Assembly (NCBI GenBank): GCA_963803755.1
Contig: CAWDNP010000011.1
Span: 248,001 to 312,000, forward strand
Reading direction: 5' to 3'
From: CAVUPF01 sp963803755
GTDB taxonomy: Bacteria > Actinomycetota > Thermoleophilia > Solirubrobacterales > 70-9
DNA length: 64,000 nt
The translations under genes and the position numbers were made by a program. Of this stretch, positions 54,018-61,756 are shown in pieces. The notes beneath the pieces are model-generated. The model was not told the DNA's origin. It worked only from the letters and a program-made list of their open reading frames with translations, and searched no databases. The first letter of the stretch is position 1. Each line of letters begins with the position of its first letter.

Positions 54018-55468
54018 TCCCCCACCTCCTCGTCGTCGAGGTAGAAGAGCTCGGCGGGAGAATCGCCAGAGTCCTCCTCGGCGGAATCGAGATACGGAAG
54101 CTCTTCGGGAGCGTCCTGCGCGTCGGGCTCCTCGACGAAGTCAAAAGACGAAAGCTCCGGCGCAGCCTCCCCGGTCTGATCGACAAGGTCGAGGTAGGAG
54201 AGCTCGGTGGGAGCCTCGCCCTCAGGGCGCCCGAGCGGGCGATCGAGCGCTTCACAGCGCGGCAGGGCGAGGGGACCCGACTCCGGCGCGCGCTCGATCG
54301 CGACCTTCGCGGCACGGCCGCGGCGGATCACCCAGGCGGTGCCGACCGCCAGCTCGCGAACCCAGTCGGGCTCGACCTTGGCGCGATCGGTCAGCTGCGC
54401 ATTTGCAACCTCGCTGTAGACGCCGTCCTCGTAGCGATGGGAGAGCTCCAGCACCTTCCTGGTTCCCGCCAGCGCAGCGAGGTCCTGCGGTTCGGGGTGG
54501 GCGTGCATCACCACCATCCCCACCGAGCCGACGATCCGCTTTTCCTGAGCGCGATCGTCGAGCCCGGCGAAGGTCTGGGGGATGAAGACCAGGCCCACCC
54601 CGAAGCTCCGCGCCTGCTCCAGCACCCGCGCCACGTCGGTGTTGCGGGCGATCGAAGCGAACTCGTCGACAAAGAGCACGCAAAGCCGACTGGAGCGCTT
54701 GCGCTGGGTGAAGAAATCGCCGAAGTCCGAGAAGAGCAGGCAGGTCAACCCATCGGCCTGCTCGGCCATCGACACCGAGTCGATCATGAAGTAGGCAGCG
54801 TCGGTGTCTTCCCAAGACCACTCGCCATCGACGCAAAGGCCGATCTGATCGAAGAAGGCCTTGTAGCGCAGCCGCACCTCGCGCACCTTTTCCGCCGACA
54901 GGGAGCACTCCGTCAGGGCCGAGGGCCCGTGGGCGGCGATCAGGACTTCGGAGTCCAGGCGAGAGAGCAGCTCCTCACTCGATCGCGGCGGGCCGTCGGG
55001 GTGATAGCAGGCGAGGTAGAGCACCGCCTTGGCGATATCGCGGTAGTAGGCCGCCGGGCCGATCTTGGCGAACTCGATCGCTTCCAGGAGGCGATTGGAG
55101 ACGGCGCGCCAATCGCCGCGCCAGGCGTCGAAGCGCTCGTTGGGAAAGACCCGCGTATCGCGGCCCGCCATCTTCATCAGCGCCGCGAAGCGCTCGGCCA
55201 TCCGCGGATCGCCCTTCGCGTCGAGGTAGAAGACCTGGGCGTCGCAGCTCCGCGCCAACTCATAGGCCATCCGCATCGCCGTCTCGCTCTTGCCCATGCC
55301 CGGCGAACCGGTGACCAAAGCGTGCTTGGGAACCTCCTCGCAGGGCCAAATCAAATCGGCGCCGTGCATCGGCAACACCGCCTCGCCGGCGAGGCGGCGG
55401 CCCAAGCGCGCACCCTTGGGAGCGCTCGGCACTTCGACGCTGTGACCCTCTTTACGAAACAGCTTCAT
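54014..55468 (-). CDS. Second coupling-type ATPase with acidic ELxYLD repeat tail
   Basis: 484 aa. FtsK/VirD4-like ATPase without membrane helices: Walker A TGSPGMGKSETAMRM near residue 55, DAKGDPRMAERF, Walker B LCVLFVDEFASIARNTD near 275, then VGLVFIPQTFAGLDD and TRKVLELSHRYEDGVYSE. The last ~100 residues hold four short acidic repeats (PTELSYLD, APELSSFD, PEELPYLD, PAELFYLD), probably binding sites for a partner. It overlaps replication-relaxation genes on both sides, so it works with them rather than with the Tcp channel alone. Could deliver or process DNA at the origin of transfer. Confidence 0.85.
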   Translation of the reverse strand: MKLFRKEGHSVEVPSAPKGARLGRRLAGEAVLPMHGADLIWPCEEVPKHALVTGSPGMGKSETAMRMAYELARSCDAQVFYLDAKGDPRMAERFAALMKMAGRDTRVFPNERFDAWRGDWRAVSNRLLEAIEFAKIGPAAYYRDIAKAVLYLACYHPDGPPRSSEELLSRLDSEVLIAAHGPSALTECSLSAEKVREVRLRYKAFFDQIGLCVDGEWSWEDTDAAYFMIDSVSMAEQADGLTCLLFSDFGDFFTQRKRSSRLCVLFVDEFASIARNTDVARVLEQARSFGVGLVFIPQTFAGLDDRAQEKRIVGSVGMVVMHAHPEPQDLAALAGTRKVLELSHRYEDGVYSEVANAQLTDRAKVEPDWVRELAVGTAWVIRRGRAAKVAIERAPESGPLALPRCEALDRPLGRPEGEAPTELSYLDLVDQTGEAAPELSSFDFVEEPDAQDAPEELPYLDSAEEDSGDSPAELFYLDDEEVGE

Positions 55469-56111
55469 CGCTTACCTCCGGTAGACGGCGGACAACCAGC
55501 TTCGGCCAGGAGCCCTGGGCCTTCACGCGCTTCATGAAGGTGTGGGTTTCGGGACCGCAGAAGTAGACGACCGCGTCGTAGCGGTCGCTGTGCTCAGCGA
55601 CGATCTGGCGGATCTCCTCAGGCGATTTAGGGGAGAGCTCGGCCTCGATCGCGTGGCGCTCGGCTCCGATCTCAAAGACCGCGTCGGGCAGGTGATCGCG
55701 CGGGTCACGCATTCGTTTCACCTGGCGCTCGCAGATCCAGCGCCCCTGCGGCGCCCGGCGGCGCAGGTAAAGGCGAACCTCGTTGACGGCGCGACGGTGG
55801 GCGAGGCCCCAAAGAGCAGGCGTCTTCGCGGCGAAGCCCGTCGCGGCGAACTGCAAGCCACGAAAGGAGGGCCAAAACCACGGGTAATCGGCAACCAGGA
55901 AGCGGCGGGACTCCAGACAGCCCGCTGCTTCCAGGCCTGCCACGACGGCCATCGTCTGACCGAAATCCACCCCCAAAAAGCGAGCCAGCTGATCGAGCGG
56001 GATCGCGCCCTGTTCGGAGAGCAGCCGCAGCACCGTGACCTCCGCCGCGCTCGGCTCCCGGTAGCGACTGCCGCGCCTGCCCTTGCTCTTAGCCTTCGCC
56101 TGAGTGTGCAT
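55452..56111 (-). CDS. Replication-relaxation family protein 4
   Basis: 219 aa from ATG 56111, which lies in the outer arm of leader 2; the frame is open upstream to 56159 but the ATG matches the M(Q/H)(T/P)Q start shared by leader-controlled genes (MHTQAKAKS). Winged helix (AEVTVLRLLSEQGAIPLDQL, ARFLGVDFGQTMAVVAGLEA) and a complete nuclease-like core LPDAVFEIGAERHAIEAELS followed by PKSPEEI. First gene of an operon: it overlaps the ATPase gene by 17 bp. Confidence 0.85.
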   Translation of the reverse strand: MHTQAKAKSKGRRGSRYREPSAAEVTVLRLLSEQGAIPLDQLARFLGVDFGQTMAVVAGLEAAGCLESRRFLVADYPWFWPSFRGLQFAATGFAAKTPALWGLAHRRAVNEVRLYLRRRAPQGRWICERQVKRMRDPRDHLPDAVFEIGAERHAIEAELSPKSPEEIRQIVAEHSDRYDAVVYFCGPETHTFMKRVKAQGSWPKLVVRRLPEVSDEAVS

Positions 56112-56161
56112 GGGGATCGGGCGCACGCCCCCGGCGTGCGAAAATCGTCCCCTGCACACTC
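56102..56161 (-). promoter_or_regulatory. Nested-palindrome leader 2
   Basis: Outer arms GAGTGTGCATGGGGA (56102-56116) and TCCCCTGCACACTC (56148-56161) pair over 14 bp with one bulge; the inner hairpin is GCACGC ccccg GCGTGC. The start codon of the 55452 gene is in the outer arm. MITE copy 4 begins only 8 bp upstream. Confidence 0.8.
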
Positions 56162-56168
56162 GGGTTAA

Positions 56169-56264
56169 GAACCCCTTTCAAATGAGGCACGGCCCGGATG
56201 AGGCCGAGTGACGCTGCGCGATACGGCCCCTCCCCGGACTCGCGCTCATTTTTGAAAGGGGTTC
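56169..56264. mobile_element. MITE copy 4 (96 bp)
   Basis: Short form, terminal repeats GAACCCCTTTCA.../...TGAAAGGGGTTC, flanked by TAA on both sides (56166-56168, 56265-56267). TAA is the complement of the TTA seen at other copies, so the target is TWA. It separates leader 2 from whatever lay upstream and so may have removed or supplied the promoter of the ATPase operon. Confidence 0.85.
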
Positions 56265-56267
56265 TAA

Positions 56268-56330
56268 GGGGGTTGGGGGCGCTCCCCCCTGGGTATGAGA
56301 AGAGTGCCCGGGCAACCCCAACGCCCCACA
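56268..56330. repeat. GC-rich repeat copy a
   Basis: GGGGGCGCTCCCCCCTGGGT, then ATGAGAAGAGTGCCCGGGC: a GGGGG/CCCCC hairpin followed by GTGCCCGGG. Two similar units are at 61.4 and 61.5 kb. Lies in the gap after MITE 4, before the restriction gene's 3' end. Confidence 0.5.
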
Positions 56331-56412
56331 ACTGTCTGGAGTACTCCCCAATGCACAACCAATGCATCAGGCCACACTCATTTCGGTCCCGATGCTCCGG
56401 AGATCGCCCGCT

Positions 56413-57363
56413 CTAGTACGGCCCTAAAAATCGCTCACCGTTGAAATGAATCAGATGGGATGGGTTATCCGCACACCACACCTCGGTCTCCCAAGAAATA
56501 TCACTCAAATATGAGCGCATCACACCACGGTCGGAAAAACAAGACACGAATACCAAGCCTGGCCGCGCACCCGAGAACAGATTTTTGAGCTCACTGTGAC
56601 GCTTGGCATCGACCGGGCCGTGCGATGATGCAGCCTCTATGAGCACAAGCCAGCTGCGCTCGGAGAGATGGACGATCAGATCAGGAAGCTTACCGTGCTT
56701 GTTGAGCCTAACGCCGAGATCGTTGAGCTCTTTCTCCTCGAAAATCGGATCCTGGTGGCTGGCGTCACCGATGTAGAGAACAGCAGCTCCTGGTGTAAAA
56801 CGGGGACAAAACTCTTCGATGATCTGCGTAATCAGCAGATTCTGGCCGCCGGGACTGAGGGTAATGGCGATGTCATTAGGCAACCTCACCGGAATCTGCT
56901 GAAGATTTCGAGCCCGCTCATACTGCGTTCTCAGTCCAGGAAGGTCTTCCAAATAGACAACCAAAAGCTGATCGAACTGAGGCGTCCCGTAAGTCGCCAG
57001 TAGCTCCAGCGCCCGAGGTGCGATCTGATAGCAATTGTTAGGTGAATTGACTGCCCGGTCTGGCTTATCTGGGTTATGGAGCACAAGGCCTGCGGCCATA
57101 AACTGGTGAAGAGTATGCCGGCGAATCGTCTCGCGGGTGTTCGCTTTATAGTCGCGTTCGTAGAACTCGCGCAGCCAAGCCATCAGCTCCACGGTCCTGA
57201 TCCGAGAGTTACTGACCTTAGACCACGGATCAGTTGGCCCAAGGCAGAGCAATGCCAACAAAATCAAGGCCGAGCGCTCATTCGTCTGCTCACGATCAAA
57301 GTTGAGCTGAGCCAAGACTTGGCGCGCTTCGGCAATGCGAGCTTCCCTGGCGAATTCGGTCAA
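56413..57363 (-). CDS. BsuBI/PstI-type restriction endonuclease
   Basis: 316 aa. Type II restriction enzyme of the BsuBI/PstI family. The C-terminal catalytic region is clear: AVLYIGDASHQDPIFEEKEL, LNKHGKLPDLIVHLSERSWL, then LIEAASSHGPVDAKRHSEL, with the PD...ExK-like residues D (LPD), E (LIEA) and K (AKRH). Family members cut CTGCAG, so that is the expected site. The start overlaps the methyltransferase stop by 4 bp (ATGA). Base composition is lower in GC than the flanks, consistent with recent transfer. Confidence 0.9.
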   Translation of the reverse strand: MTEFAREARIAEARQVLAQLNFDREQTNERSALILLALLCLGPTDPWSKVSNSRIRTVELMAWLREFYERDYKANTRETIRRHTLHQFMAAGLVLHNPDKPDRAVNSPNNCYQIAPRALELLATYGTPQFDQLLVVYLEDLPGLRTQYERARNLQQIPVRLPNDIAITLSPGGQNLLITQIIEEFCPRFTPGAAVLYIGDASHQDPIFEEKELNDLGVRLNKHGKLPDLIVHLSERSWLVLIEAASSHGPVDAKRHSELKNLFSGARPGLVFVSCFSDRGVMRSYLSDISWETEVWCADNPSHLIHFNGERFLGPY

Positions 57364-58908
57364 GCTGGCACTCGAAGGGAAGCAGTCGGGACGCTGAGCA
57401 CTGAAGCAACCGTGCCGTCTATCTGCTCTTGCGTGGTCGGCCGATCTCTCAACGCCCTGCTGCCGAGAGCAATGAGCTGCTCGGTATTCGGATAACGAAG
57501 ATGGCGCAGATCGGTCGCATTGACCTGTGTATGCCCATTGAACTGACGGACATAGCGATCGACCAGCGATGAGTTGAGATAGGCGGTCAAGCCTTGGGCC
57601 AGATCATCTTCGAGACCTTGATTGCGCCGGTGAAAAACATTGACGTGGTTCTCGAAGGCAATCCATTTCCCGGGCACAGCACTCGGATCTGAGACAGCGG
57701 CGCAGACCCGTCGGACCTCCTCCTTAGATGTCAATCGTTTAACGATCACATAGGTCCCATTGGGCAGCAGAAGCTTCTCCGATTCCGGGTCGACCATCAG
57801 CGCGTTTGACTTGTATCCATTTTTAGCCGGCCAACAGACGCTGTCACCTTTGAGGTGGTTGGGTCGGACCAGTGGTGCCGATCCTGACTCCGGCGTCACT
57901 CTCAAATGCGATCGGACTCGGAACTCAACCACTTTGCCGGTCGAGACCGCGATATCAAGATCCTCGAGCGAAGCCAGCATCGCCATCATCGCCTCGGCAT
58001 CCTCGGTATCTCGCTGAGCACCGGGAATGCGCAAGAAGCACTGGGGATCCTCTGGCCGAATGATCTCCTCCACAGCAACCTCGCGCACTCTCGATTCATC
58101 GTTGATGCCATGACTGATCGAGATCTGAACCGTTCGCGGATGCACGCTGCGTTGGGCTGAGAAGACGACGTTCTCCTGTAAAACATCGGCATCAGCAAAA
58201 ACGTGAGTGCGGGACTCAAAGAGGTGTAAGCGAGTAATACCGACACGTTCAAAGAAGAAGCGCCGAAACGGCTCGTGATAGAGACCGTTAGCAAACGATC
58301 GCGGAGTAATCGCAGCGAGTCTCCCCCCGTCGCGCAAATGCAAAACGGCAAGCGACATGAATGCCGTGTACAGATTTGCGACCCGAACGCCGAACTGCTC
58401 TATGGCCACGCGCTCGGACGATCTGCTGCCAAGCTTTCGATAGGGCGGGTTCATGATGACGGCGTCAAAACCTCCAAGATCAAGGTCCCGTTGCAGCCTC
58501 TTGCGATCGCCGAGCTCCAAATAGCTCCCCTGACAAATCGCCCACGAAAGCCTCGCACCGTGTGACTTGGCCCAGCTGGCCAGCTCAATAAGGGAAGCTT
58601 GCAAATGAGGCAGCAACGAAGGGTCAATCTCACAAGCAATGAGATCGATGTCGCGCACGCCGTCGCTGCGCACCAGCTTTTCGACAGCCGCGGCGGCGAG
58701 GCACCCGACACCCGCGCCAGGGTCGAGGAGAACGAACGGGGTCAGAAGCTGCAAACTCCCCCAAGGTGCTCGCGATGAACCGCGCGACCGAGGCTGGCGT
58801 GAACACCTGCCCAAACTGCCGCCGGACAGCGGGATCCAAATCCTTGGCGACCCTTAAACGACGGCTCTCGATTCCCGTCAATGAATTTTCTTTACGGCAA
58901 TCAGTCAT
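57360..58908 (-). CDS. Adenine-N6 DNA methyltransferase partner of the BsuBI/PstI enzyme (one frameshift)
   Basis: ATG 58908: RRQFGQVFTPASVARFIAST, typical of gamma-type N6-adenine methyltransferases of the M.PstI group. One extra base in a G5 run near 58755 breaks the frame; repairing it gives PFVLLDPGAGVGCLAAAAVE (SAM-binding motif I), later the catalytic motif DAVIMNPPYRKL and a target-recognition half ending at 57360. About 515 aa. It would protect CTGCAG sites. Because an unprotected endonuclease would be lethal, the frameshift is probably a consensus error. Confidence 0.85.
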
Positions 58909-59185
58909 GACGTGGAATCTGCCATGTCGAGCGGTCGATATAACCAGTCGCCGGCTGCGTTGCAGGCAAGATCCTTGGCTCCTTCACCCTAGTAGTAGTT
59001 GCGTGTTTCGCTGTACTCGGACCGATTTTCTGCGAAAAGACCGAATCGACAGACCGCCCGGGTGGTGCGTAGCGTCGAAGCTGGGCTTCGACGCAACGCC
59101 GACAGCAGCACTCGGGGATCGAGAGGCCTGTGTGCTCGCATCGGCGCGGCTCCTTCATCGCCCCCAAGACGGACGGGAGACTCAT
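58901..59185 (-). CDS. Small cysteine-rich protein in the restriction operon
   Basis: 94 aa. The N-terminal part KEPRRCEHTGLSIPECCCRR continues CVEAQLRRYAP and has five Cys and one His, a likely zinc-binding knuckle. The rest is basic with no known fold. Its start overlaps the M48 peptidase stop (ATGA) and its stop overlaps the methyltransferase start by 8 bp, so it is translated as part of the operon. It could be a controller or DNA-binding accessory; this is inference. Confidence 0.55.
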   Translation of the reverse strand: MSLPSVLGAMKEPRRCEHTGLSIPECCCRRCVEAQLRRYAPPGRSVDSVFSQKIGPSTAKHATTTRVKEPRILPATQPATGYIDRSTWQIPRHD

Positions 59186-60105
59186 TTCGATCCCCTCGCC
59201 CCTGAGAGGATCGCCTGCAGGCGATCTAGGCGCAGCGCCACCGGCGGGTGCTCATCGAACCTGAAGAGGACGCCTGGCTGGGGCGCGTCAAAGGGCAGGC
59301 CCTGGTCGGTCAAAAACCGCGCCAGCTCGCCGCCCTGCCCCAGCGAGGCCGCATAGGCATCGGCGGCGTACTCGCGCGAGCGCCAATGGGCAGCCCAGAG
59401 CCAGCCCAAGAGCCGGCGGGCGTCACCGCCGCCGGCCAAACGAAGCGTCCAGCGCATCAGGCCCCAAAGCAGAGCGCCGCGCCGGTCGGAGTCGGCTTCG
59501 AAGCGAAGCTCGCTCCCGCGCGGGGGTCGCGGCATGCCAAGCGGGTCGCCCCAAAGCTCCAGGCGCGCCAGCGCCTCGCGCAGGCGGCCGTCAAGCGTGT
59601 TGGCGTGACCGAGCTCGTGGGCAAGAACAGCGGGAAGCGAAGGAGACTCCACCAGCCTGCGGGTGAGGACCAAGGCGCGCCCGCGCGCCCCCGCCTGCAA
59701 CAAGGGGGCATCGAGCACGTAGCTGGCTGCCGGCGCTTTGAGGCCGGGGTCGGCGCCGCGCAGCAGCCCCAACGCCTCGGCGATCAAAGCGTCCTCCTCG
59801 GCGGTTGGGCGGCGAGCGCCGAGCCGGCGCCCCCACACCCAGCCCCGGCCGGGCCGCAGAAGCCCGGCCACAGAAAAGGCAATGGGTGCGAGGGCGCCAA
59901 CCCAGGCGAGCGACTCGGCGCTCAGCCCGAAGGGGACGAATACCCCCACGGTCGCGGCGCCGAGGTATGTGAGGAGCCAGCGGGCGCTGGCCCCGAGCAT
60001 CACCTCCCCGCAAATCGTCGACAGGTAAAGGAGAAGACCGAACACATCGCCGAGCGAGACTCGGCGGCGCGAACGATCCGAAGCGTTCTGCGTCTGGGTG
60101 TGCAT
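59182..60105 (-). CDS. M48-family membrane metallopeptidase
   Basis: 307 aa from ATG 60105 in leader 3 (MHTQTQNASD). Two to four membrane helices near the N terminus (VFGLLLYLSTICGEVML, WLLTYLGAATVGVFVPFGLS). Zinc-binding HELGH in PAVLAHELGHANTLDGRL near residue 195 and the third ligand in SREYAADAYAASLG near 265, as in HtpX/M48 peptidases. It degrades membrane or envelope proteins. Here it is the first gene of the restriction-modification operon, an unusual association. Confidence 0.9.
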   Translation of the reverse strand: MHTQTQNASDRSRRRVSLGDVFGLLLYLSTICGEVMLGASARWLLTYLGAATVGVFVPFGLSAESLAWVGALAPIAFSVAGLLRPGRGWVWGRRLGARRPTAEEDALIAEALGLLRGADPGLKAPAASYVLDAPLLQAGARGRALVLTRRLVESPSLPAVLAHELGHANTLDGRLREALARLELWGDPLGMPRPPRGSELRFEADSDRRGALLWGLMRWTLRLAGGGDARRLLGWLWAAHWRSREYAADAYAASLGQGGELARFLTDQGLPFDAPQPGVLFRFDEHPPVALRLDRLQAILSGARGSK

Positions 60106-60162
60106 GGGCGCTCCACTGCACGCCGCAGGCGTGCTATTTCGGTGGGAGTCCTGCACACCCAG
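60094..60162 (-). promoter_or_regulatory. Nested-palindrome leader 3
   Basis: Perfect 11-bp outer arms CTGGGTGTGCA (60094-60104) and TGCACACCCAG (60152-60162), inner hairpin GCACGC cgcag GCGTGC. The peptidase start codon (60103-60105) is in the outer arm. The divergent DUF4258 gene begins 10 bp beyond the other side. Confidence 0.8.
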
Positions 60163-60171
60163 GCGCGGGCG

Positions 60172-60474
60172 ATGGACAACAGAGCGAAACCTTCTTTTAA
60201 GGTGCGCATCGTGGGCATCGAGCACTTCGTCTGGACCGAGCACGCCGAGCTACGCCTTGAAGATCGCGGCTTGACGCGTTTCGAGGTCGAGGATGCCGTT
60301 CGCGAGGGACATGAGATTTGCGAGGCCAACCAAGGCGACGCGGATTGGCGCGTCCACGGCACTCGCCCGGATGGTCAGCGCTTCACCGTCGTCTATGACC
60401 ACCCAGTGGGGGACGACGGGAACACCGCCCGCATCGTCAGCGCTTGGCTGCCGCGAGGCACTGGTCGGCGTTAG
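60172..60474 (+). CDS. DUF4258-family protein
   Basis: 100 aa from ATG 60172. Compact domain IEHFVWTEHAELRLEDRGLT, RFEVEDAVREGHEI, RFTVVYDHPVG: the H..R..R pattern followed by a VVY strand matches DUF4258, which is related to RelE/MqsR-like toxin folds. With the DUF2283 gene 33 bp downstream it forms a toxin-antitoxin-like pair. The start is 10 bp from leader 3, so the two transcription units diverge from one regulatory region. Confidence 0.8.
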   Translation: MDNRAKPSFKVRIVGIEHFVWTEHAELRLEDRGLTRFEVEDAVREGHEICEANQGDADWRVHGTRPDGQRFTVVYDHPVGDDGNTARIVSAWLPRGTGRR

Positions 60475-60507
60475 AGATTTGCGCGAACCGGAGCTATCCT
60501 CAACCCC

Positions 60508-60735
60508 ATGAGCGCACGATTTGCCTACTACGACCGAGACGCAGACATCGCCTGGCTTCCCACCGGGGACTCCGACGACGTCGTCAGCGAGGAGGTCGAC
60601 TGGGGCTTGATCGACCATGACTCTGGCAGCGACGAGGTCGTCGGGGTCGAGGTCTGGTCCGCGAGCAAACGGCTGCCCGCCGAGCTGCTCGCCACGCTGC
60701 CGGCACCGAGCGCCGCTCACGGCGCTGCGGCCTGA
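60508..60735 (+). CDS. DUF2283-family protein
   Basis: 75 aa. MSARFAYYDRDADIAWLPT, then SEEVDWGLIDHDSGSDEVVG, VEVWSASKRLP. The YYDxxADxxW/Y...GIIxxxDxxGxxVGIEI pattern is DUF2283, commonly encoded beside DUF4258 genes and considered the antitoxin partner. The Ala-rich last 20 residues are extra. Confidence 0.8.
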   Translation: MSARFAYYDRDADIAWLPTGDSDDVVSEEVDWGLIDHDSGSDEVVGVEVWSASKRLPAELLATLPAPSAAHGAAA

Positions 60736-60908
60736 GCGCGCGAGCAGCGACTGACGAGCAACGGGGCGGCTGGGTTGGCGCTAGTGGGACCCACAAAGCC
60801 CCGCTACTGCGGCTGCAGAAGCTGCGCCGCTACCTCGGTGCGCTTTGAGTTAATCCAGGCCTTGAGCGCCGCGCAGGCATCCAGGTCTTGCTCGAGGCCG
60901 GCGAGGAA

Positions 60909-61103
60909 CTAGGAGCCGGCACCGGAGCGGACCGAGTCGAGAACCCGTTCTAGCTCACGCTCCTCGCACTCGACGTCCAAAAGCATCGCCTCCAGATCGA
61001 CGTCGACGCGGCGCAGATCACGCTCACGCTGCTCCGGCGTGATCGGGATTTCGGGCCCGGCGATGCCTGGCCCCTGACCTTGGGACTCCCTCTGTGGGTG
61101 CAT
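60909..61103 (-). CDS. Small coiled-coil protein with in-frame amber stop
   Basis: 64 aa from ATG 61103 (MHPQRESQGQ), whose start lies in leader 4. The product is acidic and helical: ITPEQRERDLRRVDVDLEAM, LLDVECEERELERVLDSVRS. After the TAG at 60909 the same frame stays open for 34 more codons (FLAGLEQDLDACAALKAWIN, then SKRTEVAAQLLQPQ) to a second TAG at 60804. The downstream part has normal composition, so the first TAG may be a recent nonsense change or read-through site. Function unknown. Confidence 0.6.
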   Translation of the reverse strand: MHPQRESQGQGPGIAGPEIPITPEQRERDLRRVDVDLEAMLLDVECEERELERVLDSVRSGAGS

Positions 61104-61155
61104 GGACGACGCAGGGCACGCAAAGCGTGCGATAAATGCGCGTCCGCACCCACCG
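61092..61155 (-). promoter_or_regulatory. Nested-palindrome leader 4
   Basis: Outer arms GTGGGTGC (61094-61101) and GCACCCAC (61146-61153) with inner hairpin GCACGC aaa GCGTGC. GGACG beside the left arm pairs with CGTCC beside the right arm. The start codon 61101-61103 sits at the end of the left arm. Confidence 0.8.
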
Positions 61156-61229
61156 AGGAAGTCCGCGGGAGCGCCCCCCTCCACATCGGCAGCGCCCTTC
61201 GGTCCCGGGAGCGGACGGGGACAACGAGC

Positions 61230-61261
61230 AAAGCCGCGGCTACTTACTTCGCCGCGGCTTT
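61230..61261. terminator. Bidirectional terminator-like hairpin
   Basis: AAAGCCGCGGC (61230-61240) and GCCGCGGCTTT (61251-61261) form a perfect 11-bp stem with a 10-nt loop; TTT follows on both strands. Confidence 0.55.
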
Positions 61262-61390
61262 GACGGCCCTCCGTGGGCCGGTGCTATTGAAGATTTACCC
61301 CCTGCTACACCGTCCGCTCGACCCTTCGAGCGGGGGACAACTTTACCGCGGAGGGCGGGATCGGTCAAGAAGGCTTCGACTTCGAGGCGC

Positions 61391-61540
61391 GGGTTGAGGG
61401 GGATGGGGGCTCCCCCCGGGTGCGCGATCGAGTGCCCGGGACCAAACGCGGCCGCGGGCAAAAATCGAGGCTCGCGGGGGCGCGGGGGTGCTCCCCCCGA
61501 GTATGCAACCGGTGCCCGGGGTCAACACCCCACGCCCAGT
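61391..61540. repeat. GC-rich repeat copies b and c
   Basis: Two units at about 61399-61440 and 61482-61525: GGGGGCTCCCCCCGGGTG...GTGCCCGGG and GGGGGTGCTCCCCCCGAGTA...GTGCCCGGGG. They match copy a at 56.3 kb. The surrounding stretch 61262-61756 contains no gene I can support. Confidence 0.5.
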
Positions 61541-61756
61541 GGCCGGGGCGCCCGCCGGGGGGACCAGGGCGCTGAGCCGAGACCCGGCCCGCGTGGCGGA
61601 GCCGAGCGAGAAGCGCCCAAGCGAGCGCTCGGCTCCGCCACGCGGCCGTGAGGCGCGCTGGGCGGCAGGCGGAGGCGGCAGGCGCTTGGTGCCCCAAGCC
61701 GGGAGCCGCGAAGCGGCTCCCGGCGGGGCGGGGTGACCGAAGCTGAGCGGGAGCGC

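Noticed and set aside
59248..60474. 408-aa plus-strand open frame
   Set aside because: All but its last ~100 codons are antisense to the M48 peptidase. Only the part from 60172 (DUF4258) is real.
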